Part shown: in pieces, positions 8,299-16,254 of the stretch
Layout: each line of letters starts with the position of its first letter
Position numbering within the stretch: the first letter of the stretch is position 1
Origin: Schleiferilactobacillus shenzhenensis LY-73
Lineage (GTDB): Bacteria > Bacillota > Bacilli > Lactobacillales > Lactobacillaceae
Assembly (NCBI RefSeq): GCF_000469325.1
Contig: NZ_KI271587.1
Span: 55,601 to 119,600, forward strand
Direction of reading: 5' to 3'
Length of the DNA stretch: 64,000 bases
The notes under the pieces: generated by a model
Told to the model about the DNA's origin: nothing
The model's input: the letters and a program-made list of their open reading frames with translations, nothing else
Databases searched by the model: none
Translations under genes and position numbers: made by a program

Positions 8299-9006
8299 TT
8301 ACTTGCTCAGCTTGCTCGCTGCGGCCTCGTCCACGATCACGGTCACGTGGTTGTGGTTCTGCAGCGCGCTGGCCGGCACGTGGTTCGTGACCGGACCCTC
8401 GACCATCTTCTGAATGGCATCGGCCTTGTTCTCGCCGTAAGCCATCAGCAGGATGTGCTTGGCCGTCATGATGGAGCCGATGCCCATCGAATAGGCGAAG
8501 CGGGGCACGTCTTCTTCGTTGTCGAAGAAGCGGGCGTTGGCGTCGATCGTCGACTGAGTCAGCGGTACCTTGTGAGTCTTACCGTTGAGCGGAGAGCCGG
8601 GCTCGTTGAAGCCGATGTGGCCGTTGCGGCCGATGCCCAGGATCTGCAGGTCAATGGGATTAGCGGCAATGATGTCGTCATATCGCTGCGTCTCAGCGTC
8701 CGCATCCTTCGCCAAGCCGTTAGGCACATAACTCGTCTTGAATGGCTTCTGGTTGAACAAGTGCTGCTGCATGAAGTAATGGTAAGATTGCGGATTGTCC
8801 GGCGCCAAACCGACGTACTCATCCAGGTTAATGGAGATCTTCTGGGAGAAATCCAAGTCGGACGCTGTCAACGCATTGTACAGCGTGATCGGCGTAGAAC
8901 CCGTCGCCAAACCAAAGACCTTGGCATCTGCCGCTAAGGCTTCCTTGAAAATGTTGAACGCCTTTTGGCCGCCCTCTTGCGCATCCTTCACCGTAATAAT
9001 ATTCAT
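8299..9006 (-). CDS. nagB: Glucosamine-6-phosphate deaminase
   Basis: 235 residues from ATG 9006 (a TTG at 9009 is an alternative; AGGGG lies eight bases before the ATG). The enzyme converts glucosamine-6-phosphate to fructose-6-phosphate and ammonia. Visible motifs are GLATGSTP near 33-40, NLDEYVGL near 60-67 and [14 protein letters not shown] near 125-140, which hold the phosphate site and catalytic Asp/His/Glu residues. The short C-terminus without the allosteric extension fits Gram-positive NagB. It stands alone with its own promoter and terminator; nagA is not in this window. Confidence 0.95.
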   Translation of the reverse strand: MNIITVKDAQEGGQKAFNIFKEALAADAKVFGLATGSTPITLYNALTASDLDFSQKISINLDEYVGLAPDNPQSYHYFMQQHLFNQKPFKTSYVPNGLAKDADAETQRYDDIIAANPIDLQILGIGRNGHIGFNEPGSPLNGKTHKVPLTQSTIDANARFFDNEEDVPRFAYSMGIGSIMTAKHILLMAYGENKADAIQKMVEGPVTNHVPASALQNHNHVTVIVDEAAASKLSK

Positions 9007-9066
9007 CAATGATTCCCCTTTTCCGAAAAAGTCAGTGTTTTTCTTCGTTCTTACTGGTCTAGTCCA

Positions 9067-9094
9067 ATTTTAACACGTTCGTTGGCGCTGTCAA
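9067..9094 (-). promoter_or_regulatory. Promoter of nagB
   Basis: On the minus strand a perfect -35 TTGACA (9094-9089) is followed after 16 bases by TAAAAT (9072-9067), about 60 bases upstream of the nagB start. Confidence 0.7.
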
Positions 9095-9222
9095 TATTGC
9101 AGATTGGGGATTTGTGGGACTTTTTACGGTTTTTTGAATCCTGCGCGGAAGAAAACAATTTCTAACCCGGTAACGTCCACTGCACTGTACTCATGAGGGC
9201 GAAGATTCCTTCCCCTGTTAGT

Positions 9223-9355
9223 GCTCTAGCCAAAACGGGCTCCGGCCGACAGCGGCACACGGTCTGAGGACCTTAAGCCACAAATCCCAAGTGCGGGGAT
9301 TTCCGGCTTAGGGCCCCTTAGCCCAGGCGGCCTAACCGCTCAGCGCCGCCCTCTA
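9223..9355. repeat. Structured intergenic repeat, copy A
   Basis: Copy A of a dispersed element also found at 14880-15018 and 60044-60262. It shares the core GTCTGAGGACC, the hairpin CCTTAAGCC (9271-9279) with GGCTTAGGG (9305-9313), the inner stem AAATCCC (9282-9288) with GGGATTT (9296-9302) and loop AAGTGC, then CCCAGGCGGCCTAACCGCT. AGCGG (9251-9255) can pair with CCGCT (9336-9340). It lies between the divergent nagB and coiled-coil genes. No reading frame is conserved. The rest of this 420-base gap holds only the two promoters. Confidence 0.75.
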
Positions 9356-9361
9356 GAATTC

Positions 9362-9391
9362 TTACCAATTTCCTTAAATCTTTAGTACAAT
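9362..9391 (+). promoter_or_regulatory. Possible promoter of the coiled-coil/GT2 operon
   Basis: TACAAT (9386-9391) with a weak TTACCA (9362-9367) 18 bases upstream, about 40 bases before the first start codon of the operon. Confidence 0.45.
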
Positions 9392-9431
9392 GTGGTAGAG
9401 ACTATCGTCGTGCGCACAGAGGGGTATGATC

Positions 9432-11387
9432 ATGAGATTATTCAAGAGTAAGGAAAAGACGGAGCAGTCAGCACTAACGACGCTGCTCAGCGTCAATAAA
9501 CAAGAGGCGGCAGCTGATCCGCAACCGGCAGCGCCGGAGCAGACCAGTGCAGCACCTGCCGACCAATCCGGCACGGCCGCACCAGCAACGGCCCCGGCGG
9601 TCACTGCGGTCTCGACCGCCGTATCGACTGCCGATGCAACGGACCTGCCGGAAGCAATTGACCGCCTGAAGAAACAGATGAAGGGCCTGGCAACGCAATA
9701 CCAGGGACTGCGCCAGGAGCTGCAAACTAAGATGTTTGCCCGCCGGGACGCCATTAAGCAGGCCTTGCGGGAGGTCAGTGCCCGGGAGAAGCGGATCACG
9801 GTCCAGCTCGCCGACATTGCTGAACAGCAAAAGAAGCTGGCCGCAGAGGACGATACTGCCCTTAACCAGCAGCTCACCGACCTGAATACCGCCAAAGCCG
9901 ATCTGCAAAAACAAATCGCCAATTTGGAGCAGCAAGTGACGAACTTGCAAAAGGGCGTCGATGAGAACAACACGGCGCTGCAGGACAACGCGGCTGCCCA
10001 GAAGAAGAACCAGGCCGATAACGATAAGCTGTCCGCCGAGATCAAGGGTGAAAACGACCTGGTGGCCGTGGTCCAAATCATCGAGAAGAACAAAGACGAG
10101 GTCTACGCCCTGCACACCGCGGCTGAAAAGCTGCAAAAGGAAGCCACCCAGTTGCAGGATAAGAGCACGCGGTTAAAGGATGAACTGGCCAACACCCAAG
10201 ACGGACTGACTGCCACTAACGCCAAGATGGACGAGAACGCCCAGCAGATCCGCCAAGTCCAGCAGCAGATCGAGCAAGCTAAGCGGGAACGCCACGCCCA
10301 GCTCAACACACTGCAGACCCGGGAGAAAGAAGCGAGCCGGGAGCACCAGGAGATCGTCAGTCAATTCGAGGCCCAGCAGCGCGCACTGGCCGCGTTGCAA
10401 GACGACATTCAGCACATTTTCAAGGCGGACCACTTGATTCGTCTCTTCCAGCTGAAGGATAGTCACCAATACGGTGTCCTGGCCTCCGATTTTGGCGCGG
10501 CTCAAGAAAAGGACCTCGTCGCCATCTTCCAGTACCTGGAAGCGCACCTTAAACACCCCGCGACGCTCATCAGCTACGCCTACGACCCAGCCCTGGCCGA
10601 CCATGTCCAGACTTGGGCCGCCAAGCACGACCTGCATACCCCGACGGTCTACAACCTCTTCACCGAACTGCAGAAGAGCGCCCCGAATACCGCCCAGCAG
10701 ATCACGATTCCGGACAACGATCACTGGCGCTCTGTCTGGTCTGACGACCGCCGCACCCGGGATATCTACGATCATGACCAGCACCTGATGCACGTCGACT
10801 ACACAGACGCAGAACACATTGCCCAGATCGACTACTACTCAGAAGACCGCCTCTCCAAGCGCTCCGAGTTCAACGAGCACGGCCAGTTGTCCCGCACCAC
10901 CACCTTCGCCAAGGACGGCAAGATGCAGCAAGTCGACTACTACCGCATTGAAGGCACCCTGGTCCTTTCTTTCCATTATGTGGATGAGAAAGTGGACAAC
11001 ATTCAGATGTACGACACCAACGGTCTGCTCTATACCGTGTTCAACAGCACCCACGACCTGGCCTACTGGTGGCTGTCCTCCTTCTGGCAGCAGCACAGCG
11101 ACTTGTTCGTCATCGGCGACCCCCGCGATCCGATCTTTACCCGGCTCGCCGGCGACTTCGCCGACCGCGAGCTGCCGTACTTCAGTGCGGTCGCCGCGAA
11201 GCCGGCGCCCGTGAAGAAAGCCCTGCAGACTTATCCGTGGGACCAGCTGCTGGTCAGCACCCCAGCCGACCAGCAGGCGCTGGGCAAGATCACCAACCGG
11301 GACCTGTCTGTGGATTACGTCGCTACCGGAGCGGCCGACGCGCTGCCGGAGGCGTTGACCCTGACGCCCGCGGCGGCTAAAGGATGA
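9432..11387 (+). CDS. Large coiled-coil protein with C-terminal beta-repeat region
   Basis: 651 residues from ATG 9432. An ATG at 9426 is only one base from AGAGGGG, so the second is preferred. The N-terminus is Ala/Pro/Thr-rich with no signal peptide. A long coiled coil runs from about 72 to 330 (repeated KxxLxxQ heptads). From about 430 to 540 short aromatic repeats of the type DYY..G.LS....F occur, resembling the beta-meander of accessory-Sec Asp1 and glycosyltransferase proteins, then a region with VIGDPRDPIF near 560. Those resemblances are weak and are not proof of function. It overlaps the GT2 gene by four bases (ATGA), so the two products are made together; an envelope-polymer role is inferred from that context. 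Confidence 0.75.
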   Translation: MRLFKSKEKTEQSALTTLLSVNKQEAAADPQPAAPEQTSAAPADQSGTAAPATAPAVTAVSTAVSTADATDLPEAIDRLKKQMKGLATQYQGLRQELQTKMFARRDAIKQALREVSAREKRITVQLADIAEQQKKLAAEDDTALNQQLTDLNTAKADLQKQIANLEQQVTNLQKGVDENNTALQDNAAAQKKNQADNDKLSAEIKGENDLVAVVQIIEKNKDEVYALHTAAEKLQKEATQLQDKSTRLKDELANTQDGLTATNAKMDENAQQIRQVQQQIEQAKRERHAQLNTLQTREKEASREHQEIVSQFEAQQRALAALQDDIQHIFKADHLIRLFQLKDSHQYGVLASDFGAAQEKDLVAIFQYLEAHLKHPATLISYAYDPALADHVQTWAAKHDLHTPTVYNLFTELQKSAPNTAQQITIPDNDHWRSVWSDDRRTRDIYDHDQHLMHVDYTDAEHIAQIDYYSEDRLSKRSEFNEHGQLSRTTTFAKDGKMQQVDYYRIEGTLVLSFHYVDEKVDNIQMYDTNGLLYTVFNSTHDLAYWWLSSFWQQHSDLFVIGDPRDPIFTRLAGDFADRELPYFSAVAAKPAPVKKALQTYPWDQLLVSTPADQQALGKITNRDLSVDYVATGAADALPEALTLTPAAAKG

Positions 11388-12619
11388 CACTGCTGCACGT
11401 TGTTTCGGTGATCTTTTGGATCATCGCCGTCAGCGGGTTCACGGTGAATGCCCTCTTACTGGCGGTGAAAGTGCCGCCCCGGCCAGTAGGGCAACCAGTT
11501 GACCGGCCCCAAGATATTTTCTTACTGATGCCCATGCACGACGAAGAGGCCATTGTTCAGGCAGCGATCGAACGCTTCACCCGCCTGCAATGGCCCTTGG
11601 CGTATGGTCGCCTGCATCTGGTCGTGGTGGAAGACGGCAGCGCGGATGACACCAACGACTTGCTCACCCAGGCGGCCAAGCGCCATCCGAATATCCACAT
11701 TCTCTACCGCCGGCCCGACGTCGGCGGCCGGGGGAAGGGCCGGGCGCTGAACACCGCCCTGGCCTACATACGTCAGCACGCGCCCCACGCAGCTGACCGC
11801 ACCGTGGTCGGGGTGCTCGACGCGGACGGCGAGATCAGTGCCGCTGACCTGTGCCAAGTGGCCGACGCCTTCGCCGGCGACCCGGCCGTGGCAATGGTCC
11901 AGACCGGCGTGACGGTGCTGGGGACCAGTCACTGGCTGGCGCGGGTGCAGGACTTCGAGTTTTCTGTCCTGAACGCCCTCACCCAGAACGTCCGCAGCCA
12001 TCTGGGGGATGCCGCCGGCAGCGGCAACGGCCAGTTCTTCCGGCTCACGGCGCTGAGCCGGATCCAGTGGGGCACGACGCTGCTGGAGGACTTCGAGATC
12101 TCTACCCGTCTGCTTCTTGCCGGTCACCGCACCGCCTATCTCATGACGGCCCGCGTGCGCCAAGAACCGACGATCACCCTGCGCACGTACTTCCGCCAGC
12201 GGGTCCGCTGGGCTACCGGCGGCCTGCAAGTAGCCCGGGCCTTTGCCGCCCCGGTCCGGCGAAGCCGTGCCCTCCGTTGGCCGGCGAAGTTAGAAATGCT
12301 CTGGTTCATGGCCCTGCCCTTGACCGGACTGCTACTCTGGCTGGGCGGCCTGGCCATGCTGGCCTGGCAAATCTTTGCTATCGCCACCGGCCACCTGAGC
12401 ATCGCGGTGGTGGTCGTGCTGGCGCTGATGCTGGCCGAGTATTTGTTCTACATCGGTGTCTACACCCGGATGGTCCAGGGCGGCTGGGCCACGGCCTGGG
12501 GCTTGTTTTGGTCCCTGCCGCTGGTTGCCTTGCTGACGATCCCCATCACCCTCACCGCCATCGCCCATTTCTTACGGCATGATACCGACTGGGTGAAGAC
12601 GACCCACGGTGTCTTATGA
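11384..12619 (+). CDS. Membrane glycosyltransferase family 2, processive synthase type
   Basis: 411 residues. One N-terminal membrane helix (about 5-27), a cytoplasmic GT-A domain, and three C-terminal helices (about 309-400). The GT2 signature is complete: DADG at 146-149, SGNGQFFR near 212-219, ED at about 235-236 and the QxxRW motif QRVRW at 272-276. This matches processive enzymes such as poly-N-acetylglucosamine or cellulose synthases, which polymerise a nucleotide-sugar and export the chain. Polymer identity cannot be read. It is translationally coupled to the upstream coiled-coil gene and followed 61 bases later by a small gene and a TPM-domain gene. Confidence 0.9.
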   Translation: MTLLHVVSVIFWIIAVSGFTVNALLLAVKVPPRPVGQPVDRPQDIFLLMPMHDEEAIVQAAIERFTRLQWPLAYGRLHLVVVEDGSADDTNDLLTQAAKRHPNIHILYRRPDVGGRGKGRALNTALAYIRQHAPHAADRTVVGVLDADGEISAADLCQVADAFAGDPAVAMVQTGVTVLGTSHWLARVQDFEFSVLNALTQNVRSHLGDAAGSGNGQFFRLTALSRIQWGTTLLEDFEISTRLLLAGHRTAYLMTARVRQEPTITLRTYFRQRVRWATGGLQVARAFAAPVRRSRALRWPAKLEMLWFMALPLTGLLLWLGGLAMLAWQIFAIATGHLSIAVVVVLALMLAEYLFYIGVYTRMVQGGWATAWGLFWSLPLVALLTIPITLTAIAHFLRHDTDWVKTTHGVL

Positions 12620-12680
12620 CTGCAACCACCCGGGCAATTTGGTAGAATGTAGGCACGTCCCGCAGAAAGAAGACGATCAA

Positions 12681-13004
12681 ATGACGGTATTCGATATGTT
12701 GAAAATGATTCAAATCGACCACCAGCCCCTCACTTCCCCGGTGGTCGTCATGACCGACCACAGCGGCAAGCCCAACGCGGTCTTGACCGACCTGCTCCAC
12801 GATGTGCTGAACAAGATGGAACTATTCGTCGACCTGAGTGAGTCCCCTGACGCCGACGCGGTCATCCAAGACCTGCACAACTCGACGCCCTTGCGCGCCG
12901 ATGTCCTGGACGAGTACCACAAGATCCTCACCCAGCCGGTGAGCGGTCTGAACATCGCCCGGCGCAAGCAGCTGGTCGAGATCATCTATGATGAATTTGT
13001 TTAA
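12681..13004 (+). CDS. Small acidic protein of unknown function
   Basis: 107 residues from ATG 12681. The ribosome site is weak (AGAAAGAAG), and a -10-like TAGAAT at 12643-12648 could give it extra transcription. The protein is soluble, acidic and helix-rich, with no signal peptide, membrane segment or familiar motif. It lies between the GT2 and TPM genes in the same orientation, so a role in the same process is plausible but not shown. The frame overlaps nothing else credible, which supports it being real. Confidence 0.65.
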   Translation: MTVFDMLKMIQIDHQPLTSPVVVMTDHSGKPNAVLTDLLHDVLNKMELFVDLSESPDADAVIQDLHNSTPLRADVLDEYHKILTQPVSGLNIARRKQLVEIIYDEFV

Positions 13005-13053
13005 GCAGAAAACCGACCATCCAGCAGTACCCAAAGGAGGCCGTTCTTTTTCG

Positions 13054-14568
13054 ATGCCTATTCACCAATCGAACCAACCCAAGCGGGGCGTGCCGGCCCT
13101 TGTTTTAATTCTCTTGACGCTGATCTTGGCTGCCTGGTTCGGCTTTCAGGCCGCCACGCCGGTCCACGCTGCTGACCAAGTGTACGTGGAAGATAACGCC
13201 GGCGTGCTTAGCGCTCAGACCAAAAACTACATCAACGACATTTCTAACCACCAGCTGACCAAGCTGAACGGCAAACCCCAGTATGCCGTCATTACCGAGA
13301 AGCACCTGCCGGCGGATACCGACATCGAGACCCAGGGTGCCGACCTGTTCCAGAAGTGGGGCATCGGCCACAAGGGCTGGGATAACGGCCTGCTGTTCCT
13401 GATTGCCACCGACGACCGCAAGTACCATCTGGAAGTCGGCTATGGTCTAGAGCCGGTGATTACCGACAGTGCCAAGGACGACTTGATCACGGCCGATGTC
13501 ACCGCAGACTTGAAAGCCAAGGATTACGATGCGGCGATCACCAAGATCAGCCAGCGAATCGTTCAGAAATTGCAGAACGCCAAGCTGGACACCCCCGCGC
13601 AGGTGGCTGAGCGGCGCCAGCAAGACGCCGCCAAAAAGCGCTTCTGGCGGACAGTGATGATTGCCACGGCAGCCGTCGTCGGCTTGATCATTATTTTCTT
13701 CGTGCTGCAATCCTTATTGCGTCACTGGCAGCGTCGGCGGCGCTTCCTGGCCTTGACCAAGGACCGTTACACCGGCGTGCTGGCCCCTTACTTCCGCGGT
13801 GTCGATACTTGGCAAGCCGTGAAGAGTGCGGGCTTGGATCGTCATGCCGATGACGACGAAATGCTGGAGTACGCCGACCAAAATGTGGTCCTCAATTATT
13901 TGGAGAACCAAGAGCCGGGTATCGTGCGGAAGGGCCGCGGGGGCAAACCTCTGGACTATGCCGACATTATCTCGGACATGGACTTGGCGCCCCTCATCCC
14001 CCACTTCACCATGGCGGCGCTGCTCACCGCCATTCAAGAACACATCGCTCAACGGGAACAGCGGCGGGCGGCGAATCAGCAGATGATCCGGCAAGCTGTG
14101 AACCAGTATTTGGCGGAACATAACGACTTGCACGTCGCAGCAGAAGACGTCGCCAACCGGGTGAACCGCACGGTGGATTTGGACAAGCCCAGCGATGTCA
14201 TTGCCCGCCGGCTGACGCCGGCCATCAAAGAAGCGGCGCTGCGGGAAAACGTCGCCGACCGCTACAGTCAGCTCGCTGACGAACATCCAGAAAAGGTGCC
14301 GGACTACGACGTCTTTCTCGCCCGCTTGAACGGCTTGCCTGACAGCAGTCTGGAACGGCTGAGCCGGGTCAACGATATGGAGTTTTACGCCATTTTGGCG
14401 TTGTTAATGTCAAATAATGATCACCACAATGATGATTCTGGTCCTTTCGGCGGCTTCTGGGGCGGCGGTTCTTCCGGCGGTTCCAGTGGCGGCGGGGACG
14501 GCGGCAGTTTTGGCGGCGGCTTCGGCGGTGGTTCCTCCGGCGGCGGCGGCTTCTCCGGCGGCTGGTGA
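13054..14568 (+). CDS. TPM-domain membrane protein with glycine-rich tail (YgcG family)
   Basis: 504 residues from ATG 13054, which follows AAAGGAGG at a rather long 13 bases. An ATG at 12988 is in frame but has no ribosome site and would spoil the signal peptide. A signal peptide ends at PVHA. The TPM (PF04536-type) domain spans about 45-180, starting VYVEDNAGVLS. A membrane helix lies at about 197-217, then a charged cytoplasmic region, and the C-terminus is an almost pure Gly/Ser tract ending in SGGW. This is the standard layout of the family. Function is poorly known; relatives are tied to membrane and photosystem quality control. Last gene of the operon. Confidence 0.85.
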   Translation: MPIHQSNQPKRGVPALVLILLTLILAAWFGFQAATPVHAADQVYVEDNAGVLSAQTKNYINDISNHQLTKLNGKPQYAVITEKHLPADTDIETQGADLFQKWGIGHKGWDNGLLFLIATDDRKYHLEVGYGLEPVITDSAKDDLITADVTADLKAKDYDAAITKISQRIVQKLQNAKLDTPAQVAERRQQDAAKKRFWRTVMIATAAVVGLIIIFFVLQSLLRHWQRRRRFLALTKDRYTGVLAPYFRGVDTWQAVKSAGLDRHADDDEMLEYADQNVVLNYLENQEPGIVRKGRGGKPLDYADIISDMDLAPLIPHFTMAALLTAIQEHIAQREQRRAANQQMIRQAVNQYLAEHNDLHVAAEDVANRVNRTVDLDKPSDVIARRLTPAIKEAALRENVADRYSQLADEHPEKVPDYDVFLARLNGLPDSSLERLSRVNDMEFYAILALLMSNNDHHNDDSGPFGGFWGGGSSGGSSGGGDGGSFGGGFGGGSSGGGGFSGGW

Positions 14569-14697
14569 GTTTTTCCCACACTACTTTCAAAAACTGTGAA
14601 TTAATGGGAAGATATTGAAAGTTCATAAGCCCACTTTTCTTGGTACTATAGAGTTGTTCCGAGGAGCAATTTATCCCAAATCCTCCCAAACCCCTAG

Positions 14698-14736
14698 CCT
14701 CGTGGTAGCCCCACTACTACGAGGCCCTTTTTTCCT
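14698..14736 (+). terminator. Terminator after the TPM gene
   Basis: CCTCGTGGTAG pairs with CTACTACGAGG (one G-T pair) around a short C-rich loop and is followed by CCCTTTTTT. Confidence 0.8.
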
Positions 14737-14759
14737 AAAGTACCTCGTACCACGTTGGC

Positions 14760-14807
14760 GCGGCCGCCGTAGAAACCACACACTCTCCACAAAGCAGCGG
14801 CGGCCGC
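14760..14807. repeat. 10-bp inverted repeat
   Basis: GCGGCCGCCG (14760-14769) and CGGCGGCCGC (14798-14807) form a perfect stem around a 28-base loop, just downstream of the operon terminator. No T-run follows. Role unknown. Confidence 0.4.
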
Positions 14808-14855
14808 CCTTACCTAGCTTACTGATCGCAGCGTAAAAGGCTGCATAAGAAACGG

Positions 14856-15018
14856 GTGGCGTCTAATCGCCCGCCTGCGCCCTCTGATATAAACAGGCTC
14901 TGGCGGGCAGGCCACCCTGGTCTGAGGACCTTAAGCCATCACTCCCAAATGCAGGGATTGACGGCTTAAGGCCACTCCGCCCAGGCGGCCTAATCGCCCG
15001 CCTGCGCCCTCTGATATA
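14856..15018. repeat. Structured intergenic repeat, copy B, with a partial second copy
   Basis: The full copy occupies 14880-15018. Stems: GGCGGGC (14902-14908) with GCCCGCC (14996-15002), AGGCC (14909-14913) with GGCCT (14987-14991), CCTTAAGCC (14929-14937) with GGCTTAAGG (14963-14971). The 29 bases that end it (14990-15018) occur identically at 14863-14891, so the 3' end of another copy lies directly upstream in tandem. It sits between the 3' ends of the TPM gene and the RpiR gene. The rest of 14569-15250 holds terminators and no gene that I can see. Confidence 0.75.
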
Positions 15019-15020
15019 CA

Positions 15021-15062
15021 AAAACGAGCACCGCTTCCTCCCCTGGAAACGGTGCTCGTTTT
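15021..15062. terminator. Bidirectional terminator
   Basis: AAAACGAGCACCG (15021-15033) pairs perfectly with CGGTGCTCGTTTT (15050-15062). It could end the minus-strand RpiR transcript about 190 bases past its stop, or plus-strand readthrough of repeat B. Confidence 0.75.
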
Positions 15063-15250
15063 CTACCCGCGCGGGTGATCCGGACTCCCCAGCAAGCCCC
15101 CAGCCTGCTCGTGGACCAAACTTTTTTGTGATTTTCTTCCCATGGCTAGAATAGCATCTGCCACCGGCGGTGAACAAGGGCCGCGGCCACCAATCTCATG
15201 CAGAGATAACAACAATTATTGAAATTGACACGTTCATACAGCGGCTCAAT

Positions 15251-16099
15251 CTAGTTCTTCTCTCGCGTTTGATCAATGACGGCCCGTATTTCCTGGTACA
15301 GCGGCGCGGTCTGGCTGCCAGTGCGCAGGGCACTGAGCATGAACAGGGTATCCATCAGCGTCATCTCCGCAATCAGCGCGTGCAGTGCCTCCGGCCGGTA
15401 CTGAGATTCTTCAGCCACCGCCACCAGGACCACCGCGGCTTGCTTAGCCACTGTACTGTGGGGAGCGCCGGTGATCACGATCAGCGGCACGTGATGCTGG
15501 CTGGCAATGGCGGTCAAAGCCAAGGCGTCGCGGTCTTCCCCCGAGTGGGAGATGACGACGGCAGCATCCCGTTTGGTCAAGTGAGTGATGCTCATCAGCT
15601 GCATGTGAAAATCAGCGGCGTAGGCCACCGGCAGAGCGGTTCGTAAAAATTTATGGTAGCCGTCCAGGGCGACCAGATTGCTGGCGCCTAAGCCGTATAA
15701 CCCGAGCTGCCGAGCGCCGGTAATCATTTTGACCGCCGCCGCCAGCGCCGCGGGGTCCAAGTTTTCGCTGGTTGCCTGGAGCGCGTCGATATTCGCCGCA
15801 AAAATTTTGCGGGCTTGGGTAGCAATATCGTCATCCGGGCTGAACTCCTGGAACAGCGGCGGGTCACCCGCCGCTGGCGCTTGGGCCAGGGCTAGGCGCA
15901 GCGCCTGGAAGTTATCGTAGCCCAGAGCCTTGGCAAAACGGGAGATGGTGGCAGCGGAAACCCCCGTGGCTGCCGCCAGCTGTCCGATCGACAGCTCACT
16001 GGCCGCCCGCTGATGGGCCAGTAAATAGTCGGCCAAGCGTTTCTCCTGTCCGCGCAAGCGCGGCTTATACGTCTGTAACTGCAATGCAAACTGGGTCAT
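15251..16099 (-). CDS. RpiR-family transcriptional regulator (HTH plus SIS domain)
   Basis: 282 residues. The N-terminal helix-turn-helix (about 1-77) contains ELSIGQLAAATGVSAATISRFAKALG, and a sugar-phosphate-binding SIS domain fills about 120-260 (GLGASNL, ISHSGED, VITG). The family controls sugar catabolism by sensing phosphosugars. It is divergent from gnd-gntK-gntP, and the 155-base spacer has a perfect inverted repeat and the gnd promoter, so it very likely regulates gluconate use; 6-phosphogluconate is a natural ligand candidate (inference). The ATG at 16099 follows AAAGGTGGGAG. Confidence 0.9.
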   Translation of the reverse strand: MTQFALQLQTYKPRLRGQEKRLADYLLAHQRAASELSIGQLAAATGVSAATISRFAKALGYDNFQALRLALAQAPAAGDPPLFQEFSPDDDIATQARKIFAANIDALQATSENLDPAALAAAVKMITGARQLGLYGLGASNLVALDGYHKFLRTALPVAYAADFHMQLMSITHLTKRDAAVVISHSGEDRDALALTAIASQHHVPLIVITGAPHSTVAKQAAVVLVAVAEESQYRPEALHALIAEMTLMDTLFMLSALRTGSQTAPLYQEIRAVIDQTREKN

Positions 16100-16119
16100 C
16101 CCACTCCCACCTTTCGCCA

Positions 16120-16227
16120 GAATTATACCATAATTCGACGGGGATAAAAATTATTTTCATTTTCCACACTTGCATTATGGAAATATTTTGCATATACTAG
16201 CCTCAACAGTTGACGAAAGCGTTTCAA
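16120..16227 (+). promoter_or_regulatory. Divergent control region of the gluconate locus
   Basis: GAATTA-N5-TAATTC (16120-16136) is a perfect inverted repeat close to the rpiR start. TTTCCA-N11-TGGAAA lies at 16161-16183. A promoter for gnd is TTGCAT (16170-16175), 17 bases, TATACT (16193-16198). A cre-like site CGAAAGCGTTTCAA lies at 16214-16227 just downstream of the start point, with two departures from the CcpA consensus, so glucose repression by roadblock is plausible. Confidence 0.6.
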
Positions 16228-16254
16228 GACCACCACCAAGAGAGGAAAATCGTA

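Noticed and set aside
14760-14807. The 10-bp GC-rich inverted repeat as another copy of the structured element
   Set aside because: It lacks the GTCTRAGGACC core, the CCCAARTRC loop and the GGCCTAA segment, so it is listed separately.
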